Source: Gammaproteobacteria bacterium (GTDB lineage: Bacteria > Pseudomonadota > Gammaproteobacteria > Steroidobacterales > Steroidobacteraceae). From it: a DNA stretch of 51,255 nucleotides. Where the stretch lies: the NCBI GenBank assembly GCA_028293725.1, contig JAQGOE010000045.1, forward strand, positions 1-51,255, read 5' to 3'. The position numbers and the translations under genes are program-made. Shown in pieces: positions 8,055-16,735 of this stretch. Below the pieces are notes generated by a model. That model searched no databases, was not told the DNA's origin, and saw only the letters and a program-made list of their open reading frames with translations. Position 1 is the first letter of the stretch. Each line of letters opens with the position of its first letter.

Positions 8055-8990
8055 CTAATTTGAGCTGTCGGTCACAGACGACCGCTTCAAGATCAGAAAC
8101 ACACTCGCCACCACGAGCGCAGCGGCGACGAGCATTCGCGGCGTAACTTCCTCTCCCGCCACGAAGTAGCCCAAGGCGACTGCGACGAGCGGATTGACGT
8201 ATGCGTGGCTCGCGACCCGGGTGGCCGGCATCCGCGCGAGCAGCCACACGTACGCGGTGAATCCCACCAGCGATCCGCCCACGATCAGATATAACAGCGC
8301 AACCGCGGCCCGCAGCGGAATGTGCGGAAACGGATGCATCTCACCGGTCACCAGCGCAAGCGCCAACAGTACCGCTCCACCCAGCATCATCTCGGCACCG
8401 GCGGCCAGCGGCACTGACTTCGGCAACGGCATGGATCGCGTGAGCACCGCGCCCAGAGTCCACGCGACACTCCCCGCCAGGATCACGAGGCAGGGAAACA
8501 CGCCGAACGACTGCCCGCCGTTTTTCAACAGCAGCAGCGCGATGCCGCTGAGTCCAAGCGCGACCGCAGCCAGCATGCGCCAGTGGAACTGCTGAGTTCG
8601 AAAGATGAAGACCTCGAGGATCATCGCGATCAGGGGCAGCGTAGCCTCGATCACCGCCGTGATCCCGGAGGGCACGAACTGTTCCGCCCAAAACAGCGCT
8701 CCGTAGGTCACGACGAACATACAGACCGCGATGACGGCGATACTGCGCCATTGCACCGCCGAGGGAGCACGCTCCCCGCGCAAGCGCATGACGAGATAGA
8801 GAAAAGCACCGGCCGTGAAGAACCGCAGCCCGGCGGTAAAGAAAGGGGGAATCTCCAAGACCGCGACGCGAATGGCCAGGAACGTCGCGCCCCACAAGAA
8901 ATAGATGGCGAAGAACGCCGCCAGCACCCGGACGTCGAAACGCCGCGCTCGGGCTTCCGGCAGATTGTCTATAACCTCTAAAGTCTCCAT
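8055..8990 (-). CDS. EamA/DMT-superfamily permease
   Basis: The protein has 311 residues and about ten hydrophobic spans, arranged as two EamA repeats. The first begins FFAIYFLWGATFLAIRVAV near residue 26. The second starts near residue 170 with VILAGSVAWTLGAVLTRSMPLPKS. It resembles YedA-like members of the drug/metabolite exporter group; the transported compound is unknown. A CGNR-type regulator is transcribed divergently from the other side of a 64-bp gap, a common pairing for exporters. A good promoter faces this gene: TTTACA, 17 bases, CATACT (minus strand, 9000-9028 area). Repeated GAGGGTTA boxes overlap the start codon. Confidence 0.85.
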   Translation of the reverse strand: METLEVIDNLPEARARRFDVRVLAAFFAIYFLWGATFLAIRVAVLEIPPFFTAGLRFFTAGAFLYLVMRLRGERAPSAVQWRSIAVIAVCMFVVTYGALFWAEQFVPSGITAVIEATLPLIAMILEVFIFRTQQFHWRMLAAVALGLSGIALLLLKNGGQSFGVFPCLVILAGSVAWTLGAVLTRSMPLPKSVPLAAGAEMMLGGAVLLALALVTGEMHPFPHIPLRAAVALLYLIVGGSLVGFTAYVWLLARMPATRVASHAYVNPLVAVALGYFVAGEEVTPRMLVAAALVVASVFLILKRSSVTDSSN

Positions 8991-9047
8991 AGAGGGTTAG
9001 TATGCGCGCCCCGCTGTAACCTGTAAACTACATTTGGAGGGTTAAAC
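8972..9047. promoter_or_regulatory. Divergent control region with repeated GAGG(G)TTA boxes
   Basis: The gap between the permease and the CGNR regulator holds four related boxes: TAACCTCTA (8972-8980, minus-strand form), TAGAGGGTTA (8990-8999), GTAACCTGTAA (9016-9026) and TGGAGGGTTAA (9035-9045). The first two form an imperfect inverted repeat over the permease start codon. The last two flank the permease promoter (-35 TTTACA, -10 CATACT, 17-base spacer on the minus strand). The arrangement fits a repressor binding as dimers at both starts. Confidence 0.5.
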
Positions 9048-9054
9048 GATACCC

Positions 9055-9699
9055 ATGCCCGGCACCGCTAAAGGCCAGACCCTGTTCGATCTGAGTGGCG
9101 GCCATCCCGCCCTCGATCTGGTCAATTCGCTCGACAATCGCTTTCGCCACGACGGACCGAACGAGATCCTGGTCGGCTATGGCGAACTGCTGCGTTTTCT
9201 CGGTGAGACTGAACTGCTCGACACCCGGCAAATTCGACTGCTCGGCAAAGGCGCTAGTGGCGAGGCGGCGGAGCAGACGTTGCGCTCAGTGAGAGAGTTG
9301 CGGGAAGCAGCGGCGGGAGTTTTTTACCCCGCCTTCGAACAACGAGCTCCCGCGCCCGCCGACCTCAAAACCCTGGAGCGTTATTTTCTCGCGGCCAGCC
9401 AGCATCGGGAGTTGCATTGGCAGACGGCGGCGCAGGGCCACCGACACATGCATGCCAACATCACGTGGCAATGGGCCGCTTCAGAAGCCGATCCAAAACT
9501 CCCGCTGTGGATCCTCTCTCAGTCGGTGTCAGATCTGCTGCTTTCGACAGACCTGACGCGAGTACGAACCTGCGACGTCGACACGTGTCGCTGGCTCTTC
9601 CTCGACACGAGCAAGAATCACACACGGCGTTGGTGCAACATGAAAGTCTGCGGCAACCGCATGAAGGCGCGGCGCTTCCAGGCGCGCCGGGAGGGCTAG
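9055..9699 (+). CDS. CGNR zinc-finger (ABATE domain) probable transcriptional regulator
   Basis: The product has 214 residues. Residues 1-160 match the ABATE-type domain: LSGGHPALDLVNSLDNR near the N-terminus, YGELLRFLGE, and SVRELREAAAGVF. The C-terminal CGNR zinc finger has all four cysteines (C173, C178, C194, C199) in RTCDVDTCRWLFLD and RRWCNMKVCGNR, and ends in a basic stretch. Such proteins are thought to be ligand-controlled DNA-binding regulators, named for a stress-related gene in actinobacteria. It is divergent from an EamA exporter and probably controls it. Its last four bases overlap the end of the convergent cupin gene. Confidence 0.85.
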   Translation: MPGTAKGQTLFDLSGGHPALDLVNSLDNRFRHDGPNEILVGYGELLRFLGETELLDTRQIRLLGKGASGEAAEQTLRSVRELREAAAGVFYPAFEQRAPAPADLKTLERYFLAASQHRELHWQTAAQGHRHMHANITWQWAASEADPKLPLWILSQSVSDLLLSTDLTRVRTCDVDTCRWLFLDTSKNHTRRWCNMKVCGNRMKARRFQARREG

Positions 9700-10157
9700 C
9701 GACCGGGATACGGCGTGCCATCCTTGTGCACAAACCGCCCATCGCTGTTGGAACTCATCATATCGATGTCCGAACAGGTGGTGAGGTCGTGCGGATTGCG
9801 AGAGCCCACCTCCAGATAAACGGCCATGGCGGCGGATTTGTTGATGAGGTGATGGCCATTGCCGGTGCCTTTTGGAAACGTCGCACAATCGCCTGCCTGT
9901 AACACCGTCTCACCGCCGTCTTCGATGAGCGTCACTTCGCCTTCGAGCACATAGACGAACTCGTCCTCGTCACTGTGCCAGTGGCGTTGGCTGGACCAGT
10001 TACCGGGCGGCAAAGTCATCAGATTGACGCCGAAATCGCGAAGGCCGCCCGCCTCGCCCAAGCGCCGCCGAGTACGTGCAGCACAGGGGGCATCGAACGG
10101 CGGCGGATAGCCCGACCCCTTGCGTGCGGGCACAGCGGTGACATCAATCTTGGGCAT
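9696..10157 (-). CDS. Cupin-domain protein
   Basis: The 153-residue protein is a single double-stranded beta-helix cupin. Motif 1 is HWHSDEDEFVYVLEGE, with two His and a Glu that can bind a metal. Motif 2 is PKGTGNGHHLIN. I start at the ATG at 10157 because CAGGAG lies 6 bases before it; the in-frame ATG at 10184 would add nine residues. The N-terminal PKIDVTAVPARKGSGYPPPFDAP segment is typical of a widespread cupin group often annotated as transcriptional regulator or sugar-binding-like, but no DNA-binding domain is present. Function unknown, possibly a small-molecule binding or isomerase role. Confidence 0.8.
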   Translation of the reverse strand: MPKIDVTAVPARKGSGYPPPFDAPCAARTRRRLGEAGGLRDFGVNLMTLPPGNWSSQRHWHSDEDEFVYVLEGEVTLIEDGGETVLQAGDCATFPKGTGNGHHLINKSAAMAVYLEVGSRNPHDLTTCSDIDMMSSNSDGRFVHKDGTPYPGR

Positions 10158-10509
10158 GCACGGCTCCTGGTTGCGTGCCGGCAATTTAAACGAAAACCGC
10201 CCAGCGAGGCGTCCCCTCGGGCCAAGCCGTGGCGTCAGTCCAGAGCATCTTGCCGAGCTTCAGCATAAGTATAGCGCTGTTGGATTACTAGCTACCCAAC
10301 ATGGTGTGTTGCGGCGACGACGCGCGCACCGTATAAACCAACGTCCGTGCACCAGCGGTTCGAGCGGTTCGTCGGGCCGGGAGTCGCGGCGCGAATCGCG
10401 TCCCTATAGGCATTGCGCGCCCCCCACAAGTCCCCCTAAGTGCGATTGCACATAATGTGGCCAGACCGCTAAAGTGCGGGTTGTCTCGAGGGGAGTACAA
10501 GGGAAACCT
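10158..10509. other. 352-bp intergenic region between cupin and AraC-type gene
   Basis: This gap serves two divergent genes. I see a short palindrome CACATAATGTG at 10449-10459, about 50 bases before the AraC-type start, with CATAAT as a possible -10 inside it. It also contains a GTGCGATTGCAC dyad beside that palindrome. No convincing -35, RNA gene or short coding frame is visible in the rest. Confidence 0.35.
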
Positions 10510-11115
10510 ATGTCCACCACGAACTTTTCTGCGATACCACCCGACGCGACCGATTCAGCCCGCTCGAGCGCAAGGGCGCGACGGGAAACGTTGGTCGGGT
10601 TGATCGAGGCGGCCAGCGCCGCTCTCGACAGCGATCGGGACACCGCCAGGGCCTGCATCGCGAAAGCGGCCGCCATGCTGAAACGAAGCAGCGCTCGGAA
10701 CCCGTGGCGCGAAGACAGCCCGGAGATCCAGCGCGGCGGGCTCGCCCCGTGGCAGGCCAGGCGGGTCGCCTCCTACGTGACCGACAACCTCGGCTCGCGC
10801 ATCCGCACGACCGATCTCGCGGCGGTAGCGCAGCTCAGCGCCAGCCACTTCACGCGCGCCTTCAAGGAAAGTTTCGGCGAGACCCCGTTGGGTTATGTAT
10901 CGCGACAGCGCATGCGCTACGCGCAGGATCTCATGTTGAGATCGGGCGAATGCCTGTCACAGATCGCGCTGACGTGCGGACATTGCGACCAGTCCCACTT
11001 CACGCGCGTGTTCCGTCGTAAGGTCGGAATGAGCCCGCGCGCCTGGCGGCGCCAGTTCGCCAACCTGCCTCAGCCGCGCTTGTGCAACTCGGAGAGCACG
11101 TTACCGAACCGGTGA
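10510..11115 (+). CDS. AraC-family transcriptional regulator
   Basis: The product has 201 residues from the ATG at 10510, which follows a purine-rich GGGGAG/AAGGGAAA leader. Residues 85-190 are the AraC double helix-turn-helix: IRTTDLAAVAQLSASHFTRAFKESFGETPLGYV is the first, then the linker helix and LSQIALTCGHCDQSHFTRVFRRKVGMSPRAWRR. The N-terminal 80 residues are helical and short, and do not look like the usual cupin sensor, so the inducer-binding part is missing or unusual. The 3' end overlaps the convergent aminotransferase gene by 46 bases. Targets are unknown. Confidence 0.85.
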   Translation: MSTTNFSAIPPDATDSARSSARARRETLVGLIEAASAALDSDRDTARACIAKAAAMLKRSSARNPWREDSPEIQRGGLAPWQARRVASYVTDNLGSRIRTTDLAAVAQLSASHFTRAFKESFGETPLGYVSRQRMRYAQDLMLRSGECLSQIALTCGHCDQSHFTRVFRRKVGMSPRAWRRQFANLPQPRLCNSESTLPNR

Positions 11116-12350
11116 ATCTCGGACATGGTGTTGTAATGAACGAGCGAGACGCGCACGACGCCCGACTCGACAGGAAGATTGAGACGCCGCATCAGGCGCG
11201 GCGCATACATGTGACCATCGCGGATCCCGATGTTGGCGCGGGCGAGCGTCTCGGTAACCACCTGCGGCGCGATGCCAGGTATGTTGAAACAGAAAGTCGG
11301 CACACGCTCGCTCACACGGGCATCGTCGTCGATCCCGTAGATCGTGGCACCGCACTCGCGCAGAACGCGTGCAATCTCGATCGAGAGGCTCTGTTCATAG
11401 GACTGGATTGACGTCATCGCGAAACGCGCATCCGCATGCAGCGAGCGAGAATCGGGAACGCCACCCGAGCCAGCGAGTGTGCGTCCGAGCTGCGCGAGAT
11501 AGGTGACTGCCGCATCCATACCCGCGACGTTCTCATAGATGAAAGTACCGGCTTCGATCTTTCCCGGCGGCTCGTCCGGGATAAAGTCTTCGCGAAACGT
11601 CGGCAACTTCTTCAGCAACTCATAGCGGCCCCACATAAAGCCCATGTGCGGCGCAAAGATCTTGTAGCCCGAGCAAACGAGGTAGTCGCAATCGAGCGCC
11701 TGCACATCGATCGGACCATGCGGACCATAGTGCACGCTATCGAGGAAAATCTCTGCGCCCGCGGCATGGGCCACATCAGCGGCCGCCCGCACGTTCACGA
11801 TCGAGCCGAGGGCGTTGGAAGTCAACGTGCAGGCGACGATCCGCGTACGCGACGACAACAGCGGCTTCAGGTCATCGATGTGAAGGCAGCCGTCGGCGCG
11901 CATCTTCCACCAGACGAACTTCGCTCCCATTCTCTCGAGAGCCAGCCATGTCTCGACGTTCGCCGCATGATCGAGATCCGTCACAATGATCTCGTTCCGC
12001 TCCTGCAACGTCAGGCCGACGGCGAGACTGATCGTCCGGATGAAGGATGTGGCATTCATACCGAAAGCAATTTCTTCCGGACGCCGCGCATTCACGAAAG
12101 CCGCTACGCTCTCCCGCGCGCGGGCAATCATAACGTCGACGGCGATGCTCTGCGGGTAGCGCCCACCGCGCTGCACGTTATGATCGAGCAGGTGGCGATT
12201 GACAGCGTCCAACACCGACTGCGGCACCTGCGCGCCGGCGGCATTGTCAAAAAACGCAAAATGGCTCGCGCGTTGCAGAGCCGGAAACTGCGCACGCAGC
12301 GCCTCCGCCGGAAACATCTGGGTAGCTCCTGCTGTACTGGTCTTCATCAT
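11070..12350 (-). CDS. Class V aminotransferase, cysteine desulfurase-like
   Basis: The product has 426 residues. The fold-type I PLP signature is complete: FFDNAAGAQVPQSVLDAV near residue 34, DLDHAANVETW with the ring-stacking His128, LDSVHYGPHG with Asp204 and His207, and the Schiff-base lysine K230 in CSGYKIFAPHMGFMWG. It matches the 'cysteine desulfurase-like protein' group rather than IscS/SufS, because no mobile-loop cysteine motif is seen and no scaffold genes are nearby. The true substrate of this group is not settled. Two successive ATG codons open the frame; I keep the first. It overlaps the convergent AraC gene at its 3' end. Confidence 0.82.
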   Translation of the reverse strand: MMKTSTAGATQMFPAEALRAQFPALQRASHFAFFDNAAGAQVPQSVLDAVNRHLLDHNVQRGGRYPQSIAVDVMIARARESVAAFVNARRPEEIAFGMNATSFIRTISLAVGLTLQERNEIIVTDLDHAANVETWLALERMGAKFVWWKMRADGCLHIDDLKPLLSSRTRIVACTLTSNALGSIVNVRAAADVAHAAGAEIFLDSVHYGPHGPIDVQALDCDYLVCSGYKIFAPHMGFMWGRYELLKKLPTFREDFIPDEPPGKIEAGTFIYENVAGMDAAVTYLAQLGRTLAGSGGVPDSRSLHADARFAMTSIQSYEQSLSIEIARVLRECGATIYGIDDDARVSERVPTFCFNIPGIAPQVVTETLARANIGIRDGHMYAPRLMRRLNLPVESGVVRVSLVHYNTMSEIHRFGNVLSELHKRG

Positions 12351-12555
12351 CGTGCTCTGGCGTGGCGTCGGGTCAGCCGAAACTATGGCGTTTCGTTAAT
12401 TTAGCTGTCAATGAATCCCGTGGGTCGCGTGGCCTAAACGGACCGGGCGCCGCGACGATCCAGGCAGCGCAAGGCCGTACAACAGGAAAACCGCCCGCTT
12501 GGTTACACTCTCGCCCCAGGCGGGGGAAGCGCGGTCGATCCGGGGAGCAAGCTCG

Positions 12556-13635
12556 ATGACGGGGGAGAAATCTATCTTCAACTGGCGTGCACCGCCGGAC
12601 TGGGTCTGGCGCGCGGTCATTTTTCTCCTCGCCGTGGGCATTCTGGTGCTCATTACGACGCGCTGGAACCGGTGGGAGTCGAACGCCCGGATGCAGACGA
12701 CGGACGACGCGTATCTGGCGGCGGATCTCACGCCGGTCGCCGCGAAGGTTTCCGGTTACGTAAGCGACATGCCAGTGCAGGACTTCGAGCGCGTGCATGC
12801 CGGACAGCTTCTGGCCCAGATCGACCAGCGTGACTACCGCGCCGCCGTGGATCAGCTCTCGGCGAGCGTGCTTGCAGCGGGTGCTACGATCGAGGCGCTC
12901 AAGGCACAACGCTCCTTACAAGCCGCGAACGTAGAGGCTGCCAAGGCAACGATCGCCGCGACGACGGCGAACGTAGAGCAGAACGAGCGCGATCTCGCGC
13001 GCCAGCGCAAGCTGCTGGAAACAGGATCCTCCTCTACCGAGGCGGGCGAGAAACTACAGACTTCGCACGCGCAACTCACGGCACAACTGCAGCAGAATCG
13101 AGCCCAGGAGCTGGCGGCAGCCCGGCAACTCGATGTTCTGGCCGCGCAGCAGGCCCAGGCCGAGGCGGCCCTGGCTGCTCAGGCGGCCAGTCTCGAGGTC
13201 GCCAAAATCAATCTGGGTTACACCAGTATCGTGGCTCCCCAAGACGGCGTGATCGGACAGCGCCAGGTGAAGCCTGGTCAGTTCGTCCCCGTCGGCGGGC
13301 AGGTCACCTCCCTGACCCCACTGCCGAACGTCTGGGTCGTCGCGAACTATAAAGAGACGCAGCTCACCCACATGGCGACGGGCCAGAAAGCGGACATCAG
13401 AGTGGACACCTTTCCGGGCCGCACGCTCCACGGTCACGTGCTGGCCTTCGCGCCGGGCTCGGGACAGGTCTTCAGTTTGCTCCCGCCCGACAATGCGACG
13501 GGTAACTTCACGAAAGTCGTACAACGTGTCGCCGTGAAGATTCTCATCGACGATGCCGCCGGGGTCGCCGATCGATTGCGTCCCGGTATGTCCGTGGTCG
13601 CTACGGTGGAGACCCGCGAGGACGGCGGCAGATGA
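12556..13635 (+). CDS. HlyD/EmrA-type periplasmic adaptor of a tripartite efflux pump
   Basis: The protein has 359 residues. It has a short cytosolic start, one membrane anchor (about residues 17-38, VWRAVIFLLAVGILVLITT), a biotinyl-lipoyl-like half motif (VAAKVSGYVSDMPVQDFERVHAGQLLAQID), and a long Ala/Gln-rich coiled-coil hairpin (residues 80-200). The second half motif and beta-barrel follow (INLGYTSIVAPQDGVIGQRQVKPGQFV). The ATG at 12556 has GGGGAGCAAGC upstream; a TTG/GTG start earlier is possible but adds nothing conserved. The adaptor joins the DHA2 transporter and outer-membrane factor encoded next, with ATGA and GTGA overlaps. Cargo is likely a toxic small molecule, in keeping with EmrAB. 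Confidence 0.9.
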   Translation: MTGEKSIFNWRAPPDWVWRAVIFLLAVGILVLITTRWNRWESNARMQTTDDAYLAADLTPVAAKVSGYVSDMPVQDFERVHAGQLLAQIDQRDYRAAVDQLSASVLAAGATIEALKAQRSLQAANVEAAKATIAATTANVEQNERDLARQRKLLETGSSSTEAGEKLQTSHAQLTAQLQQNRAQELAAARQLDVLAAQQAQAEAALAAQAASLEVAKINLGYTSIVAPQDGVIGQRQVKPGQFVPVGGQVTSLTPLPNVWVVANYKETQLTHMATGQKADIRVDTFPGRTLHGHVLAFAPGSGQVFSLLPPDNATGNFTKVVQRVAVKILIDDAAGVADRLRPGMSVVATVETREDGGR

Positions 13636-15299
13636 GCGGCGAGGGCACGGGCGAACATGTCCATGCCGTGCAGGTTCCCGGCGTGGTGATCACGCCGCCC
13701 GCCGGGATGCCGCCCGGCGCCGCACCGCCGCCCGCGGCAACGAAGATTCCCTGGCTCGGCCTGACCGCGGTTCTGCTAGGCACGTTCATATCCACTCTGA
13801 ACACGCGTCTGTCCAATTTCGGTCTCGCGGACATCCGCGGTGCCGTCCACGCCGGCTTCGACGACGGCGCGTGGATCACGACGTCACAGACCATGGCGCA
13901 GATGCTCATCTGTCCCATAGCCATCTGGATGGGTACCGTCTTCGGCCCCCGGAAAGTCCTGCTGGAAGCCGCCGCGGCCTTCGCCGTCATTGCCCTCATC
14001 GAGCCGTTCTCGCCCAATCTTCCCATGCTGTTGGGATTGCAGTTCATGGGGGGCCTGGCGACGGGTTTCTTTGTTCCGCTCACCCTGAGCTACGTGCTGC
14101 GAAACATGCCGCCGAAGTATTGGGCCTACGGCATAGCGCTCTATGCTTTGAACCTGGAGGTCTCGCTCAACATCTCCGCCTCCTTCGAGGGCTGGTATGT
14201 CGATCACCTGTCGTGGCGTTGGATCTTCTGGCAACAGGTGCCGATGGCCGTCGGCATGGCGCTGTGCCTGAAATTCGGCACCCGCCCGGACCCGGTCAAC
14301 CCGCAACGGCCGGTGCCGGACTATTACGGTTTCGCTTCCGGCGGCATCGGACTGGCGCTCATTTACGCGGCTCTCGACCAGGGCAACCGGCTCGATTGGC
14401 TGAACTCGGGCCTGATCTGGGGATTGTTGATCGCGGGCGGTCTGCTGGTCGCGGCATTCTTCATCCACGAGGCGCATAGTCCCAACCCGGCGGTCGACTT
14501 CAAAGTCCTGTTCGCGGCACCCCTGCCACGGCTGCTCGTCATGATCGCCTTTCTGCGCCTGACCATTCTGTCGACGGCTTACGTGATTCCGCAGTTCCTG
14601 CAGGTCGTGCGCGGCTTTCGCGCCATCGAAGTGGGCGAGACCCTCGTCTGGATCGCGGCGCCGCAGCTCATCCTGTGTCTCATGGCGGGTTACATTCTGC
14701 GCCGTGTGGATGCCCGCTTCGTCGCCTCAGTGGGTTTCCTGTTTATCTGCACCGCCTGCCTGATGGTGGCTCACACGATTACGCCGGTGTGGGGCTCCGA
14801 CCAGTTCCTGCCCTCGGCACTGCTCCAGGCCGTCGGGCAAAGCTTTGCCCTGTCAGGTGTTATTTTCTTCGGAGTGTTGCATCTACGGCCGCAGGACGCG
14901 TTGACCTTCGCTTCCGCGCTCCAGGTCTCGCGCCTGATGGGTGGCGAGCTAGGCACGGCGTTCATAGTGACATTCGTGCGCAAACGCACCCAGACCGCGT
15001 CCAACCTCCTGGGCCAACACCTGCAGGTCGGCGATCCCGACGTCATACGGAGAATCCAGGCGTATGCTGGGGCAACCGCGCGCGCGGGCGATCCTTCAAA
15101 CGCGGTAACCCGTGGGGCAACGGTGTTGAATAGCACTGTCCGCGCGCTGGCGACCACGCAGGGAATCATCGACTCGTTCGTAGTCGTCGCCGCCGCGACG
15201 GCCCTGGTGTTGATTATCATCGTGACCCGGCGTGCCGCCCCGCCCCATCCGGCCGGGCACATGCCGATCTTTTCCCGCCCGCCGGAGGCGACGCCGTGA
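13632..15299 (+). CDS. DHA2-family MFS drug transporter (EmrB-like)
   Basis: The product has 555 residues with about 14 hydrophobic spans, as in DHA2 proton-drug antiporters. After a proline-rich start (residues 10-35), span 1 begins near IPWLGLTAVLLGTFISTLNTRLSNFGLADIRG. The stretch DDGAWITTSQTMAQM and a downstream GLQFMGGLATGFFVPLTLSYVL match motifs of the EmrB group. The ORF begins by overlapping the adaptor's stop codon and ends overlapping the GTG of the outer-membrane factor, so all three are translationally coupled. The substrate is unknown. Confidence 0.9.
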   Translation: MSGEGTGEHVHAVQVPGVVITPPAGMPPGAAPPPAATKIPWLGLTAVLLGTFISTLNTRLSNFGLADIRGAVHAGFDDGAWITTSQTMAQMLICPIAIWMGTVFGPRKVLLEAAAAFAVIALIEPFSPNLPMLLGLQFMGGLATGFFVPLTLSYVLRNMPPKYWAYGIALYALNLEVSLNISASFEGWYVDHLSWRWIFWQQVPMAVGMALCLKFGTRPDPVNPQRPVPDYYGFASGGIGLALIYAALDQGNRLDWLNSGLIWGLLIAGGLLVAAFFIHEAHSPNPAVDFKVLFAAPLPRLLVMIAFLRLTILSTAYVIPQFLQVVRGFRAIEVGETLVWIAAPQLILCLMAGYILRRVDARFVASVGFLFICTACLMVAHTITPVWGSDQFLPSALLQAVGQSFALSGVIFFGVLHLRPQDALTFASALQVSRLMGGELGTAFIVTFVRKRTQTASNLLGQHLQVGDPDVIRRIQAYAGATARAGDPSNAVTRGATVLNSTVRALATTQGIIDSFVVVAAATALVLIIIVTRRAAPPHPAGHMPIFSRPPEATP

Positions 15300-16735
15300 A
15301 GCGGAGCTTTTCTCTTACCTGCCTTGCCGCGCTGCTTGCAGCGAGCGGCTGCGCCGTCGGCCCCGACTATAAAGCACCGACACCCGTCGCCGGTGCCGAG
15401 ACGCCGTTGATCTCGACAACACCAACCGCGGAGACCGTGGCCGAGCCGCCGGATGATTGGTGGCGGCTGTATCACGATGAGACCCTGGATGGATTGTTGC
15501 AAGAGGCTTTCACCGCCAACACCGACCTCAGGGTAGCGGCCGCGAATCTATCGGCTTCGCGGGCAGTGCTGCAGGGGGTCCGGTCGCAATATTTTCCGCA
15601 AACGCAGGCTGACGTCGGAGCGACCTATGGACGTGACGCGACCACGGACGAGATTCTCGAGCTGACAGGACGCCACCCGGAGAGCATCTGGCTCTACGAA
15701 GGCGTCCTCGAAGTCGCGTACGAAGTCGATCTCTTCGGCCGCGTCCGCCGCTCCGTAGAAGCCGCCCGCGCGGACGATGCCTCCGTAGCTGCAACCCAGG
15801 CGGTCGTCAAGATAGCCGTGGCTGCCGCGACCACGCGAGCCTACGCACAAGTGTGCGCGTTAGGTGAGGAGCTGAACGTCGCGCATCACTCGTTGGAAGT
15901 CGTGAGCCGCGAGGCTAACATTACAAACAACCGCCTCGAGGCAGGGGCAGGATCGCAGTTCGACCTCGTGAGAGCCCAGGAACTCGTGGCACAGGTGCGC
16001 GCGAGCATCCCGCCGCTGGAAGGCCAACGGCGTGCCGCCTTCTTCGAGCTCGCGGCAATACTAGGGCGTCCGCCGTCGAAAGCACCCGCGCAAGTGGAAA
16101 GTTGCGTTCTCCCACCTCGGCTCAGCGACCTCATCCCGGTCGGCGACGGCGCAACACTGCTGAAGCGACGGCCCGACGTGCATCAGGCCGAGCGGCGCCT
16201 GGCCGCGGCCACGGCCCGCATCGGCGTCGCGACGGCCGATCTCTATCCCCGGATCGAGCTCAAGGGCCTCATCGGCGGCGTCAGCACCGAGTTGAATCAA
16301 TTCGCGACCAACAACGGCATCACCTGGGGTGTGGGTCCGGCTATCAGCTGGACCTTCCCGAACCAGTCGCTTCCACGCGCGCGGATACGGCAGGCGAAAG
16401 CCAACACCGCCGCGGCGCTTGCGAGCTTCGACGCGGTGGTGTTGCAGGCGTTGAAGGAAACCGAGCAGGCGCTCGCGCTCTATCGGGCCGAGCTCGATCA
16501 TCGCCAGGCGCTGGCGGAAGCACAGGACCGGGCACAGAAAGCTTTCGATATGGCGCACGGTCAGTTCATCGCGGGCGCCGTCAGCAACCTCGACCTGCTC
16601 ACATCGGAGCAACAACTCGTGTCGACGGACGCAGCGGTAGCGGGCTCCGATGCTGCCCTGATACAGGATCAGATCGCCGTGTTCAAGGCTCTCGGCGGCG
16701 GCTGGCGCAACACGGAAACCGCGGCCAGCCGATGA
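15296..16735 (+). CDS. NodT/OprM-family outer-membrane efflux lipoprotein
   Basis: The product has 479 residues from a GTG that overlaps the transporter stop codon. A lipoprotein signal ends in LAASGC, so Cys19 would be lipidated. The sequence then shows GPDYKAP, DDWWRLYHDETLDGLLQEAFTANTDLRVAAANL, and two repeated outer-membrane efflux (OEP) domains with the classic VAYEVDLFGRVRRSVEAARAD and LKRRPDVHQAERRLAAATARIGVATADLYPRIEL segments. It would form the trimeric exit channel of the pump made with the two preceding proteins. Its stop codon overlaps the start of the glycosyltransferase gene. Confidence 0.92.
   Translation: MKRSFSLTCLAALLAASGCAVGPDYKAPTPVAGAETPLISTTPTAETVAEPPDDWWRLYHDETLDGLLQEAFTANTDLRVAAANLSASRAVLQGVRSQYFPQTQADVGATYGRDATTDEILELTGRHPESIWLYEGVLEVAYEVDLFGRVRRSVEAARADDASVAATQAVVKIAVAAATTRAYAQVCALGEELNVAHHSLEVVSREANITNNRLEAGAGSQFDLVRAQELVAQVRASIPPLEGQRRAAFFELAAILGRPPSKAPAQVESCVLPPRLSDLIPVGDGATLLKRRPDVHQAERRLAAATARIGVATADLYPRIELKGLIGGVSTELNQFATNNGITWGVGPAISWTFPNQSLPRARIRQAKANTAAALASFDAVVLQALKETEQALALYRAELDHRQALAEAQDRAQKAFDMAHGQFIAGAVSNLDLLTSEQQLVSTDAAVAGSDAALIQDQIAVFKALGGGWRNTETAASR

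Noticed and set aside
11436..12404. Plus-strand open frame of 322 codons
   Set aside because: It is antisense to the class V aminotransferase, whose lysine and other active-site residues are intact; no domain is seen in the opposite frame.
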